Assembly: GCA_016744655.1 (NCBI GenBank)
Contig: JADGDY010000018.1
Location: 1-40,820, forward strand
DNA: 40,820 nt
Direction: 5' to 3'
Source of the DNA: Bacteroidales bacterium
Lineage (GTDB): Bacteria; Bacteroidota; Bacteroidia; Bacteroidales; UBA12170
In this document: piece by piece, positions 26,077 to 35,208 of the stretch
Position numbering within the stretch: position 1 is the first letter of the stretch
Layout of the letters: each line of letters starts with the position of its first letter
Notes under the pieces: generated by a model
The model's database searches: none
The model's input: the letters and a program-made list of their open reading frames with translations, nothing else
Told to the model about the DNA's origin: nothing
Position numbers and translations under genes: made by a program

Positions 26077-26693
26077 ATTAAAAAAGTATATAATGAAGCG
26101 CCATATAAAAAGGCGGATAGTATATTGTTCATTCCCCAAATAATATAAGCATTGAATTTACTTAATGTATCAAGCTGATGAAGTAGTGAGAAAAAAATTA
26201 AGGATATAGAATAGTAAAGAAAGAGGCTTGTGTATATAATTGCTAATTTAGCTCCATTATCAGATTTTCTTAGACTTCTAATCATAATGAATCCAGCAAA
26301 AAACACAATGCACAAGTGTGATATGGTTTTTCCATAACCCATGGATACATCTTGTTCATTCAGCCATAAATATATTCCTTCTGATAGTATGATGATGGCA
26401 ATGAATAATGGTATAAGAAACCATTTTTGTTTTATCTTTAAACTTGAGTAAAACACCTTCATTAAAATCAAAAACTCTCCAAAGATATAAATGGGATAGA
26501 GAAAACTAATATCACTGTAGTTGAAAATATAAATACATGATTTAATAATAATCTCTATCCCAAGTATAAATCCGATGTAAACTACAAACCATCGCTTTTC
26601 AATCTCAAAAACATTTCGATTTCTATATCCAAGAATAAATGCCAGAATTAAAATGAGGTTTGCAAAAATTAATGATATCGTATAAAAAATCAT
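26064..26693 (-). CDS. Polytopic membrane protein, possible sensor of the two-component system
   Basis: 209 aa with about seven hydrophobic segments (e.g. ISLIFANLILILAFILGY, ISHLCIVFFAGFIMIRSL, ILSAFLYGASLYTFLIW) and few charges in between. No enzymatic motif was seen. It overlaps the kinase start by 13 nt and is encoded just upstream, so the two are translated together. Small multi-TM proteins paired with a kinase that lacks a sensor domain commonly act as its sensory partner; that is inferred. The family is not recognised beyond this. Confidence 0.75.
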   Translation of the reverse strand: MIFYTISLIFANLILILAFILGYRNRNVFEIEKRWFVVYIGFILGIEIIIKSCIYIFNYSDISFLYPIYIFGEFLILMKVFYSSLKIKQKWFLIPLFIAIIILSEGIYLWLNEQDVSMGYGKTISHLCIVFFAGFIMIRSLRKSDNGAKLAIIYTSLFLYYSISLIFFSLLHQLDTLSKFNAYIIWGMNNILSAFLYGASLYTFLIWKK

Positions 26694-26723
26694 TTGAATT
26701 TTTACCTATTAGGAATATTTCAA

Positions 26724-27479
26724 TTATATGAAATCCTTACAAAATGGAGGGCACGGTTGTGACCAATCATAAACATTACTCTTTGTATCAGGATCTTCAT
26801 TTGTTACTATCTTGGCTTCCTGAGTGTCTTCATTTATTGAAACGAATATCAGAACAGGAACTAGCCTTTGATAAATCTCAGACATTTTAAAAGCAAAAAA
26901 GCATATTACACTATGGTAACCTTCATCGGTCCTTACTAAATCTGAAAAAGGAACAATAAATGATTTGAAGATTCTCTCCCCTTTATAATCTGTACACTCA
27001 TGATAAAACCAATCAAGACATGAATTTTTCCATCTTTCAATATCTACCACTGAGAGTTTTTCTGGCATTTTGGGTTCGTTTAATGTTGTGCTCTGATTAC
27101 ACGTATTTAAGTTTAGAACTTCTAGGTTTTTAGAAAGGATAGTTTTTTCTGTAATAACAATAGTTTGTGTTTCCACAAGCGAGATGTCGTTTTCAAGAGG
27201 AGCTACAGCCTTAGCTAAATAGGAATCTAATATCTTCTGCTTGCCATGTAGGTCAAGAGGATAAACGATCAAAATAAGTTCTGAATTATAAACTCCAGTA
27301 TACATTCTGAATTTTCTATTACTACTCTTGTCTTCATGAGTATTTAGCCATTTGCAATCTTCTTTAGTAAAATGGAAAGCATCAGTAGGTGAAATTAAAT
27401 CTTTGATTTTAGAATAATTGGGTCTTGTTTGATTCCACTGCTCGATAGCGATGGAGCATTTTTCTTTTGATAAATACAT
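26724..27479 (-). CDS. Unrecognised 251-aa protein
   Basis: 251 aa from ATG at 27479 (MYLSKEKCSIAIEQWNQTRP). A longer frame starts 69 nt upstream, but its extra residues carry no signal character and begin close to a promoter box. No transmembrane helix. Features seen: an internal YTGVYNSELILIVYPLD block, a WFYHEC block, and a C-terminal CPPFC motif that might bind metal or form a disulfide. It lies 30 nt upstream of the 7-TM protein gene, so it is likely the first gene of the same operon. I do not recognise the family. Confidence 0.65.
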   Translation of the reverse strand: MYLSKEKCSIAIEQWNQTRPNYSKIKDLISPTDAFHFTKEDCKWLNTHEDKSSNRKFRMYTGVYNSELILIVYPLDLHGKQKILDSYLAKAVAPLENDISLVETQTIVITEKTILSKNLEVLNLNTCNQSTTLNEPKMPEKLSVVDIERWKNSCLDWFYHECTDYKGERIFKSFIVPFSDLVRTDEGYHSVICFFAFKMSEIYQRLVPVLIFVSINEDTQEAKIVTNEDPDTKSNVYDWSQPCPPFCKDFI

Positions 27480-27559
27480 AATTAGAATTTTGAATTGATA
27501 ATTTGATTTATTTAATTTCAGAAATATAATATTACTTATTATATACATAGGTATTGAAG

Positions 27560-27567
27560 CAAATATA
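27560..27567 (-). promoter_or_regulatory. -7 promoter box (TATATTTG on minus strand)
   Basis: Plus strand CAAATATA, an exact TAnnTTTG match, 81 nt upstream of the chosen ATG at 27479. It could drive the five-gene minus-strand block. No -33 TTG at usual spacing. Confidence 0.45.
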
Positions 27568-27965
27568 CCAAAAAATATTTTGCTTTAGAATGTGCATTGT
27601 CAATTCTTGCTTTAATTTAGGGAATCATATTTTTAATTCGATTTTTATTCTTCTGGAATGTTTGTGGTGCTTTATTACTGTATTGGTGGCTGATTTGTAT
27701 TGGTATCAGCATTTTGATGATGAATACAGTATTAGCGTATGTTATTAAACCGTGATTTCTGTTTTAGAAAAAATATTTTTACTATGAAATATTCATTTCG
27801 ATAAACCATCTTAAATATCGTATGGTATAATTCACATTGTTTTTGTGCAAAATGATGACCTTTTCACAAAGTTTTTATTATCACGGTTTTATTTTGTCAC
27901 CAATAAATCATTTTTCTATATTGCAGTCGATATAAATTAGCATTGTAATTAGACTATTATAAATA
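27568..27965. promoter_or_regulatory. selA upstream region with a distant inverted repeat
   Basis: No gene in this 400-bp gap. AAACCGTGAT (27747-27756) and ATCACGGTTT (27880-27889) form a perfect 10-bp inverted repeat 123 nt apart, upstream of selA. Such spaced sites can be two operators joined by looping, or pairing arms of an RNA leader. A near-match to the -7 box, TATATTGC at 27917-27924, is weak. Confidence 0.45.
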
Positions 27966-29378
27966 ATGTACAATCAGATGGATTCTTCTAAACAACAATT
28001 TCAAAATCTCCCGGGTGTAGATAAAGTTCTACAGTATACTGGCATTAAATCTTTGGTTGATAGATATAGTAAAGAATTGGTGACTAGTGTGATTCGTAAA
28101 GTAGTTAGTGATTTTCGACACAAGGTTTTGCAAGGAGATGCAAATGTTAAATTTGATGAAATAGAAAATGTTGTAATAGCTAAGTGTGAGAAAATTGCGG
28201 AACGAAGCTTAAAGCCTGTTTTTAATGGATCTGGAATAATAATTCACACCAACCTAGGAAGAGCGCCCTATGGTGAAGAAATATTAGAGGAGGTTTTTGA
28301 TGTGTTGAAAGGCTATAATAATCTGGAATTTAATCTGGAAAAAGGAAGCAGAGGACAAAGAAACGATCATGCCAGCGAAATCCTGAAATATCTTACTGGA
28401 GCCGAGGATGTGGTGATTGTAAATAATAATGCTGCGGCAGTGATGCTCATCCTTCGAGCGTTTGGTAGAGGAAAAGAAGCTATTGTTTCTAGAGGAGAAT
28501 TGATAGAAATTGGAGGTTCTTTTAGGATTCCTGAAATCATGGCAGCATCAGATTGTGGAATGGTAGAGGTTGGAGCCACCAATAAAACCAAAGTGTCTGA
28601 TTATGAAAAAGCCATTAACGAAAATACCGCTTTACTTTTCAAAACACATACTTCTAATTATGTGATTAAAGGCTTTACCCAAGAACTTTCTTTGGAGGAT
28701 CTCTCCAGGTTAGGAAAGAAGCATGGTGTAGCAACAGTCTATGATATTGGTTCTGGTTTATTAAGAAAAGTAGACGAGAAAGCTTTGAAAAACGAGCCAG
28801 ATGTGAAGCAAGCGCTAAATTCTGGAGTCGATATGATTTGCTTTAGTGGGGATAAGCTACTGGGAGGACCACAAGCTGGAATTATAGCGGGTAAAAAGGA
28901 ATTCATCCAAAAGCTAAAAAAAGAACCCATGATACGTGCTTTAAGAGTTGGGAAAACTACTCTCGCCATACTCGAAAAAGCTTGTTCTTACTATCTCAAC
29001 GATAAAGACTTGTTTAAACATAATGTGCTATTTAGAACTTTAAACAAGCCAAATGCTGAAATAAAAGCCTCCTCAGAATATTTACAAAATCTATTAGCGA
29101 AACAATCTATCTCATCTAAGATAGAGGCCACAAAAGGACAATATGGAGGTGGTACATTGCCGGATTTAGAGCTGGATTCATATTCTCTTAAACTAGATTT
29201 AGGAAAAGGAAAAAGTACTGGCAAGCAATTCTATCATCAATTATTAAATCAAAAGCCAGCCTTGTTGACCAATTTAAAAAGCGGTAGTATTTATATCGAT
29301 TTGCTTTGTCTTCAAGAAAAAGATTTGGATGAAGTGGCCGAGTTAATTAAAAAAGCATATAAAAAGCTAGCTTTATGA
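27966..29378 (+). CDS. selA: L-seryl-tRNA(Sec) selenium transferase
   Basis: 470 aa, matching bacterial SelA (about 460). This PLP enzyme converts seryl-tRNA(Sec) to selenocysteinyl-tRNA(Sec) using selenophosphate. The N-terminus (QNLPGVDKVLQ) is the typical SelA start. The large PLP-dependent domain includes IIIHTNLGRAP (91-101), NNNAAAVML (153-161) and the PLP lysine Lys297 in FSGDKLLGGPQAG. ATG 27978 is an alternative start. It overlaps selB by 4 nt (ATGA), which couples translation of the two. tRNA-Sec lies 4.8 kb upstream on the same strand. Confidence 0.96.
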   Translation: MYNQMDSSKQQFQNLPGVDKVLQYTGIKSLVDRYSKELVTSVIRKVVSDFRHKVLQGDANVKFDEIENVVIAKCEKIAERSLKPVFNGSGIIIHTNLGRAPYGEEILEEVFDVLKGYNNLEFNLEKGSRGQRNDHASEILKYLTGAEDVVIVNNNAAAVMLILRAFGRGKEAIVSRGELIEIGGSFRIPEIMAASDCGMVEVGATNKTKVSDYEKAINENTALLFKTHTSNYVIKGFTQELSLEDLSRLGKKHGVATVYDIGSGLLRKVDEKALKNEPDVKQALNSGVDMICFSGDKLLGGPQAGIIAGKKEFIQKLKKEPMIRALRVGKTTLAILEKACSYYLNDKDLFKHNVLFRTLNKPNAEIKASSEYLQNLLAKQSISSKIEATKGQYGGGTLPDLELDSYSLKLDLGKGKSTGKQFYHQLLNQKPALLTNLKSGSIYIDLLCLQEKDLDEVAELIKKAYKKLAL

Positions 29379-31336
29379 AGCATTTAATAATGGGGACAGC
29401 AGGTCATGTGGATCATGGAAAAACCTCGCTGATTAAAGCTTTAACAAATATCGATTGTGATACTCACAAAGAAGAAAAGGAAAGAGGAATCACCATAAAC
29501 TTAGGGTTCTCCCATATTGATTTGTCATCGGGTCATTCTGTTGGAATTATTGATGTTCCTGGCCATAAAGATTTTATCAATACCATGGTGGGTGGTGCAT
29601 GTGGAATCGATTTCGTTTTACTGGTGATTGCCGCGGATTCTGGTTTAATGCCTCAAACTAAAGAGCATTTTAATATCATCAGAGCTCTAAAAGTGAAGAA
29701 AGCCATTATTGCATTAAATAAAGTGGATTTGGTGGACGAAGAGATTGCAGAGCTTGCCAAGCTAGAGATTATGGAATGGCTAGAAGGAACCGAATTTGAG
29801 GATTCTCCAATAGTGGGTGTGAGTAGTATAAGTGGACAAGGTTTAGATGAGCTGAAACAAGAAATAGATCATATTATTCCTCAAATTGAAACTCAGAAGC
29901 AAGATCAGTTTTTCAGATTGTTTATAGATAGAATATTCACTGTGAAAGGGATGGGTTCTGTAGTTACAGGTTCTGTTTTAAATGGTGAAATTGCTGTGGA
30001 CGATGAGGTGTTTCTGCTTCCAGGTTCCAATGATAAGCTGCGCTTAAAAAGCATTCAACGCCACGGTAAAGTTGTGGATAAGGTGATTTCGGGAGATAGA
30101 GCTGCATTTAATCTCTCAGGAATTAAACCTGACGATTTTGAGCGGGGGATGCTATTGAGTAATCAGGAATTGGAAACTACCCAAATGATAGATACGCATA
30201 TCACATTATTCGAGAATTCTGTAGATATTGGAGTTTGGTCAACAGTGGTATTTCACTCAGGAACATTCGAAACTCAAGCGCGTATGCATTTGCTCAATAA
30301 GGATAAACTCAGACCAGGGGAGTCTGGGATTGTGCAATTGGTTCTCGAAAAAGAGAGTATTTTAATTCACAAGGATAAGTTTATCCTTAGAAATTCTTCT
30401 GGAGATAAAAGCATTGGAGGCGGAATCATTATTGATGCTAAACCTTTGCATCATAGAAAAAGAACTCAAAAATTACTCAAAGAGCTCGAATTACTAGTTG
30501 ACGGAATCCTAAACGAAGGAAAAACAGCGGAGCTTATTCTAATCGAATTGAAAAAAGAAAACCTTCCTCTAAGTTTAGCTTTATTGAAAGATAGGCTAAA
30601 AATGACCGAAGAGGAATTGCTTCAAGAAGATAAAAACCTAAAGGGCGTTTCGCTATATCCGAATCATATATATATTGCTGAAATTGCAGAATGGGAAATA
30701 GTGAAAAAGATACAAGCATTTATCTCTGAATTTCATGCAAAAAACCCGATGCTCACCAAAGGCTTAAATGAATTAGAGCTTCTCGGAAAATTAGGCCTCA
30801 ATAAAAACAAAGTTTTTAAAGAATACCTTCCTCATCTATTGCAAAAAATGGAGGAGGATCAACAAGTTAAATCTGTCTTTAAAACTTGGGCTTTGTCTTC
30901 GCATAAAGTCAAGCTTGGTAAAAAAGAAAAAGAAGACTTGGAGTGGTTGGAGCAAATCATAAAAGATTATGGTCCACAAAAACCAATTTATGTTGACATT
31001 AATCAGGCAGCCTACCAAAGGAAGATCAGTAAAGAAAAACTAGCTTCTTATATTGATTATTTAATACAAAATCAGAAATTGAGCCAGCATAAAGGTGAAT
31101 ATGCACATATTGTTTTGGTTGGAAAATATCGAAAAGAATTACTAAAGATTTTAGCGAATCATAAAGAGGGTTTATTCCTTCAGCCTTTTCGTCAAGAATC
31201 AGGCTTATCAAAAAAGATGCTCCCCTTTTTAATAGAGATGTTTGAGGCAGAGGGGTTGCTCATCACTTCAGAGTATAAAAAAGAAAATTATAAAACTCAG
31301 ATTACTGAATTAGGCTTGAGGATACTTAGCTTGTAA
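29375..31336 (+). CDS. selB: Selenocysteine-specific elongation factor
   Basis: 653 aa. SelB delivers Sec-tRNA to the ribosome at UGA codons by binding the SECIS hairpin. The GTPase domain shows G1 GTAGHVDHGKTS (8-19), G3 DVPGHKDF and G4 NKVD; the EF-Tu-like domains II-III follow (up to about 370), then the four winged-helix repeats that bind mRNA (about 400-653). Length and order fit the family (E. coli 614 aa). It overlaps selA by four nucleotides. Its presence with tRNA-Sec implies that UGA is decoded as Sec in some transcripts of this organism, though none is visible here. Confidence 0.96.
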   Translation: MKHLIMGTAGHVDHGKTSLIKALTNIDCDTHKEEKERGITINLGFSHIDLSSGHSVGIIDVPGHKDFINTMVGGACGIDFVLLVIAADSGLMPQTKEHFNIIRALKVKKAIIALNKVDLVDEEIAELAKLEIMEWLEGTEFEDSPIVGVSSISGQGLDELKQEIDHIIPQIETQKQDQFFRLFIDRIFTVKGMGSVVTGSVLNGEIAVDDEVFLLPGSNDKLRLKSIQRHGKVVDKVISGDRAAFNLSGIKPDDFERGMLLSNQELETTQMIDTHITLFENSVDIGVWSTVVFHSGTFETQARMHLLNKDKLRPGESGIVQLVLEKESILIHKDKFILRNSSGDKSIGGGIIIDAKPLHHRKRTQKLLKELELLVDGILNEGKTAELILIELKKENLPLSLALLKDRLKMTEEELLQEDKNLKGVSLYPNHIYIAEIAEWEIVKKIQAFISEFHAKNPMLTKGLNELELLGKLGLNKNKVFKEYLPHLLQKMEEDQQVKSVFKTWALSSHKVKLGKKEKEDLEWLEQIIKDYGPQKPIYVDINQAAYQRKISKEKLASYIDYLIQNQKLSQHKGEYAHIVLVGKYRKELLKILANHKEGLFLQPFRQESGLSKKMLPFLIEMFEAEGLLITSEYKKENYKTQITELGLRILSL

Positions 31337-31424
31337 TATTTTGATTTTGAGAGGACTATTGGGATATTGAAAATATTGTATATTTATACTCTAGTAATCA
31401 GTCATAGAATATAAACGCAATACC

Positions 31425-33479
31425 ATGAGAGCTATTCTTATTATTTCCTTCATTTTCTTTGTTAATTCAATGTTTGCACAAAATCTCAATGTAATCCTCT
31501 GTGAAAAAGATACCAAAGAGGCTGTCTTGTATGCGAACTTGTTTAATACAATCTTAGGCTTTGGAACGGTAAGTGATTTTAATGGGTCATCTACGATTAA
31601 TTATCAGTCTGTTCAGAATTCCATTAAGATTTCTCACATTGGTTATGCCACGAAGGTTCTTTTGGTTTCGGACTTATTGAAAATGGATACGTTGTTTTTA
31701 GAGAGGGGAGTTGAACTGAATGAAGTACAGGTGCTTGCAGAGGAAGTGAAATTATATAAAGAATTACATAAAGTAATAGTAAAAACTAAAGCACAATTGA
31801 AAGCAATTAATGGAAAAGCTAGCCTTTTAGTTGAGTCTTTTCAGAATGATTCTATTCCATTAGAGCGTTTGGAAGCCATTGGGAATTTGAATTACTCTAA
31901 AGGAAAACTCAATGCTTTTGATGTGAAAATGGGTCGTTTTGGTCAGAATAAATTCTACTCTTTTTTTACATTAACACCCGATAAGGAATTAGGAGAAATT
32001 GATTTGTTTCTATATAAATATCCCACCCCTTTGATTATTACTCAATGTTCCAAAAGCCAAATAAAAAAATACTATAAATTGAAAAGAATTATATACAAAG
32101 ATTATACGATTTATAGTTTTGAATCAAAAAATGGAAAACAATTCTCAGGAGAAATTACGGTTTATAATTCCTCAAATACTATTGGTAAGCTGGTTTGTCT
32201 AATGGAAGATATTCCAAACTCTAATTTAGTTTCTGTTTACGAAGGCAATGACTTAAGTATAAAATATATGCAATTGGATTTGCAATTTGACGAAGATCAT
32301 CGATTGGTATATTTCTTTAAAAAACAATTAATACAATTGGTTTCTTCAACTAGAACCAGTGATATTAGTAATGTCATTTTCCTTTCAAATAATGAGGATA
32401 ATGAAAAATATAATATTCCAACTACAAGCCCCGAATCGGATTTGTTATGGACTATGTATGAGAAAATTGCCCGATTTCCATTTGATTTAGGTTTATGGAA
32501 TCGGAATTTTGTGTTTTCTGAAAATGCCAGAGCGAATAAGTCTTTCGAGTTTTTTCAAACTCAAGGATATGTGGCGAATATCTCTAATTATTTCTCTGGC
32601 GAATTAGAGGAGGAATTAGATTTTAATACCCGAAAATGGGGGGGTCGATTAGATTATATCGATTTCAATAGCAATATGCAACAGTTAGGGTTTCAGTTGA
32701 AAGATATATGTTTTGCTCCAGGTTTCGATGGGAGTCTTGTCCTGCCCGATCAGTTATCAAATACTTCGAGAATCGTTTTTAATGAGAGGTCCATGTCTTT
32801 GGTAAATCCTTTACCTGAAGTATTTAATTTGCTACCTGTCATTTCGTATACGCCAATTGGTAATTCCAATTTTATAGAAATTGAAAACATGAGTCCCATG
32901 TGGGATAGAAAGCAATCTTATTTCTTTATGGAGAAAGATTATTCTAACCTTGTTGGGGTTAATCTTTTCTATGATTGGCTTGAAATATCTACACGAAATT
33001 ATATGGACTCCGTAGCTCTAATTTATCCTAATAAAAAATATCCTGTTGAGCTTACCGATGATTTTATTGTAATGGCAAATGAAGCTTTTCAAAAGTTCAA
33101 TAAATACAATAATGGACTTAAAAAAGATGTGCTATTTTTAGTGGATTGGAACGAAAAGATTAAGCTTGAATTAGAGGTGAATAATTGTAAAGAAATAGCA
33201 GAATTAGTAATGCAAAACCCAGAGAAATATCAATTAAAACTATTTGTTGAGGATTTAAATCATATTGCAGATATTTATTTTGATATGTGGGATTATGAAG
33301 AGGCCTTATATTTTTATGGGTCAGCTTTAAAGTATTCCAAGAATTTTGAGGAGGATCAAGAGCAAAAATCACATGCTTACAAAAGGCTAATTAAGTGCTA
33401 TCGGAAAACTGGGAAAAGTGATTTGGCTGATCGAGTAAAACAGCAAGCTGTACGAGATGGCTATGAAATGGGTAATTAG
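31425..33479 (+). CDS. Exported protein with carboxypeptidase-regulatory-like domain
   Basis: 684 aa; signal peptide about 1-19 (ending MFAQ). Residues about 20-95 resemble a CarboxypepD_reg-like beta domain (EAVLYANLFNTILGFGTVSD..., then IKISHIGYATK). The long middle has no recognised fold. Near the end (about 605-665) a TPR-like pair appears (YEEALYFYGSALKYSKN). No membrane helix besides the signal. It sits 88 nt downstream of selB and in the same direction, but has nothing obvious to do with selenium. Probably envelope-associated; function unknown. Confidence 0.75.
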   Translation: MRAILIISFIFFVNSMFAQNLNVILCEKDTKEAVLYANLFNTILGFGTVSDFNGSSTINYQSVQNSIKISHIGYATKVLLVSDLLKMDTLFLERGVELNEVQVLAEEVKLYKELHKVIVKTKAQLKAINGKASLLVESFQNDSIPLERLEAIGNLNYSKGKLNAFDVKMGRFGQNKFYSFFTLTPDKELGEIDLFLYKYPTPLIITQCSKSQIKKYYKLKRIIYKDYTIYSFESKNGKQFSGEITVYNSSNTIGKLVCLMEDIPNSNLVSVYEGNDLSIKYMQLDLQFDEDHRLVYFFKKQLIQLVSSTRTSDISNVIFLSNNEDNEKYNIPTTSPESDLLWTMYEKIARFPFDLGLWNRNFVFSENARANKSFEFFQTQGYVANISNYFSGELEEELDFNTRKWGGRLDYIDFNSNMQQLGFQLKDICFAPGFDGSLVLPDQLSNTSRIVFNERSMSLVNPLPEVFNLLPVISYTPIGNSNFIEIENMSPMWDRKQSYFFMEKDYSNLVGVNLFYDWLEISTRNYMDSVALIYPNKKYPVELTDDFIVMANEAFQKFNKYNNGLKKDVLFLVDWNEKIKLELEVNNCKEIAELVMQNPEKYQLKLFVEDLNHIADIYFDMWDYEEALYFYGSALKYSKNFEEDQEQKSHAYKRLIKCYRKTGKSDLADRVKQQAVRDGYEMGN

Positions 33480-33552
33480 TATACAATAGATTTCTGCTGA
33501 ATGCGTTAAATAACTAATAATAAATATATTATCTTGTGTTTAATCGCGTATT

Positions 33553-34443
33553 ATGAAAACGACATCACTTAAATTACCATTCTTTATTTTTCTTGTTATA
33601 CATCTTTTATTAATGATATGCTGCACACCAAAGCTCGAAAACGAATTAAGTATTGAAGATGTTCAAGGCCATTGGATAGGAGGAACTGGTTCTGGATTAC
33701 AAGTCTTAATCACACCTGATTCTCTATATTGGAGTCTAAATGATAAACTAACAATTGAGCAAAATTATGAATATAAGATAATTGGAGATTCTGTTTTCCT
33801 AGTTTCCGAAGATGGAATTATAGATAAACTGCTCTTATTGCCAGAAAAAGACAAAATAGTATGTTGTAATTTCAAATCTCATATCGATTCATCTCGAATT
33901 GATGAGGTAATTGCTTTATATGAGATGAATGATATTCAAAACTTTTCTGAAAAACAATCTCAGAATAATGATTTAAAAAAGGACATCATCATAGTTCCCG
34001 AAAACCAGATTGGAATATTTTTGATAGCTTTTTCAAAAGAAGAGGGTAGTGAAGCGGTTTATGATAAAGATGGTAATCGGGTTTTTACTTTTGAGATTGG
34101 CTCAAGTATTCTCTATTCTCAAGCAAAAGAAGATATTAGGAAATTAGCTTTAAATCAATATGAAGTATTCCAACAGACAGAAAGTGGAAAGTTAAAGCCG
34201 TATCCGCTTTTATCAAAACAAGAACTAAAAGAAGAGCTAACAGAAACAGGATTAGTGGCTATTATAGAAGGGTTTAATCAAGGACCAAGAGAAAATCTAA
34301 ATAGACTTGTTGATAAAGAAATTTCAGGTAATGTTTTGTGGCTTAATATTGGATCAGAAGCATCAATTTCAAATACATACGATAGTTTATTCTATAATGA
34401 TCAGTACTATAAAATGGATTATAAAGGTAGATGGATACAGTGA
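33553..34443 (+). CDS. Uncharacterised lipoprotein-like protein
   Basis: 296 aa. The N-terminus (MKTTSLKLPFFIFLVIHLLL then MICCTPK) is a lipoprotein signal, with lipidation likely at Cys23 or Cys24. The mature part begins with a lipocalin-like beta segment (VQGHWIGGTGSGLQVLITPDSLYWSLN), as in small Bacteroidota lipoproteins, and goes on to a helical region. It is 73 nt downstream of the preceding gene and 147 nt upstream of yedF, which has its own promoter. No relation to selenium is visible. Function unknown. Confidence 0.7.
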   Translation: MKTTSLKLPFFIFLVIHLLLMICCTPKLENELSIEDVQGHWIGGTGSGLQVLITPDSLYWSLNDKLTIEQNYEYKIIGDSVFLVSEDGIIDKLLLLPEKDKIVCCNFKSHIDSSRIDEVIALYEMNDIQNFSEKQSQNNDLKKDIIIVPENQIGIFLIAFSKEEGSEAVYDKDGNRVFTFEIGSSILYSQAKEDIRKLALNQYEVFQQTESGKLKPYPLLSKQELKEELTETGLVAIIEGFNQGPRENLNRLVDKEISGNVLWLNIGSEASISNTYDSLFYNDQYYKMDYKGRWIQ

Positions 34444-34532
34444 TAGGAATGCATTTTAACCTCTTTTTGGTTTTTAGCAACCCTTGGTGTAATCCTTAGT
34501 GTGAGCTTCATGGTAAAACAACTTTTGGAGAT

Positions 34533-34562
34533 TTGTTGTTAAGGCCTATTAGTGTACATTTG
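34533..34562 (+). promoter_or_regulatory. Promoter of yedF-selD (TTG-N19-TACATTTG)
   Basis: -33 TTG at 34533-34535 and -7 box TACATTTG at 34555-34562 are spaced by 19 nt, a full match to the Bacteroidota consensus. The expected transcription start near 34570 rules out the longer reading frame beginning at 34552 and supports ATG 34591. Confidence 0.75.
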
Positions 34563-34590
34563 CTCCACAAAACCACCAAAAAGTACAATA

Positions 34591-35199
34591 ATGAAAACGA
34601 TAGATGCCAAAGGTAAACTTTGTCCACAACCTTTAATCATGACAAAAAAGGCACTTCTAAATATGGAGGAGTCTGAAACACTACAGATTCTAGTAGATAA
34701 TGAAAGCGCGAAGTTTAATGTAAGTCGGTTTCTCTCCGATAATCAAATGGAAGTGCAAGTAAACGAGAATAATGGAGTTTACGAGATTTTGGTAGTAAAA
34801 AAAGGAGGAAGCTTCGAGCAAAGTACACCTGAAGAATACTGCGAAATTCCATCAGCTACTAATAGCGATTATATGGTTTGTGTAAAGAAAAATACTTTTG
34901 GTGATGGTGATGAAGAGCTCGGTAAATTATTACTGACTGGTTTCTTTAATACATTACCGAATGTGTCAAAGCTCCCATCATGTATCGTGTTTGCTAATGT
35001 TGGAATATTTCTTGCACTAAATGATTCAATTGTTTTAGAACCTCTGAAAAAACTTGAAGAAATGGGTGTCGATATCTTAATTTGCGGTACTTGTTTAGAA
35101 TATTATAAAAAGATGGATGATTTAGGTGTTGGTCAAGTTTCTAATATGCTCGATATCTTAGAAAAAATCACTTCAGCAGGAAGTATTATTTATCCTTAA
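34591..35199 (+). CDS. yedF: Selenium metabolism protein YedF (TusA-DsrE fusion)
   Basis: 202 aa from ATG at 34591, the start set by the promoter just upstream. An N-terminal TusA/SirA-like domain (about 1-70) has the CPxP motif LCPQPLI (Cys11), and a DsrE/DsrF-like domain follows (about 85-202, GKLLLTGFFNTLP, then LICGTCLEYYKKM). This fusion is the 'sulfurtransferase-like selenium metabolism protein' usually encoded beside selD; its exact role in selenium donation is unknown. selD follows after 9 nt, so they form one operon with its own promoter. Confidence 0.93.
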   Translation: MKTIDAKGKLCPQPLIMTKKALLNMEESETLQILVDNESAKFNVSRFLSDNQMEVQVNENNGVYEILVVKKGGSFEQSTPEEYCEIPSATNSDYMVCVKKNTFGDGDEELGKLLLTGFFNTLPNVSKLPSCIVFANVGIFLALNDSIVLEPLKKLEEMGVDILICGTCLEYYKKMDDLGVGQVSNMLDILEKITSAGSIIYP

Positions 35200-35208
35200 T
35201 TAGAAATT

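Noticed and set aside
27554-27748. 64-codon plus-strand reading frame upstream of selA
   Set aside because: Its composition is hydrophobic and Cys-rich without a signal pattern, it starts inside the promoter box of the minus-strand operon, and no homologous pattern is recognisable.
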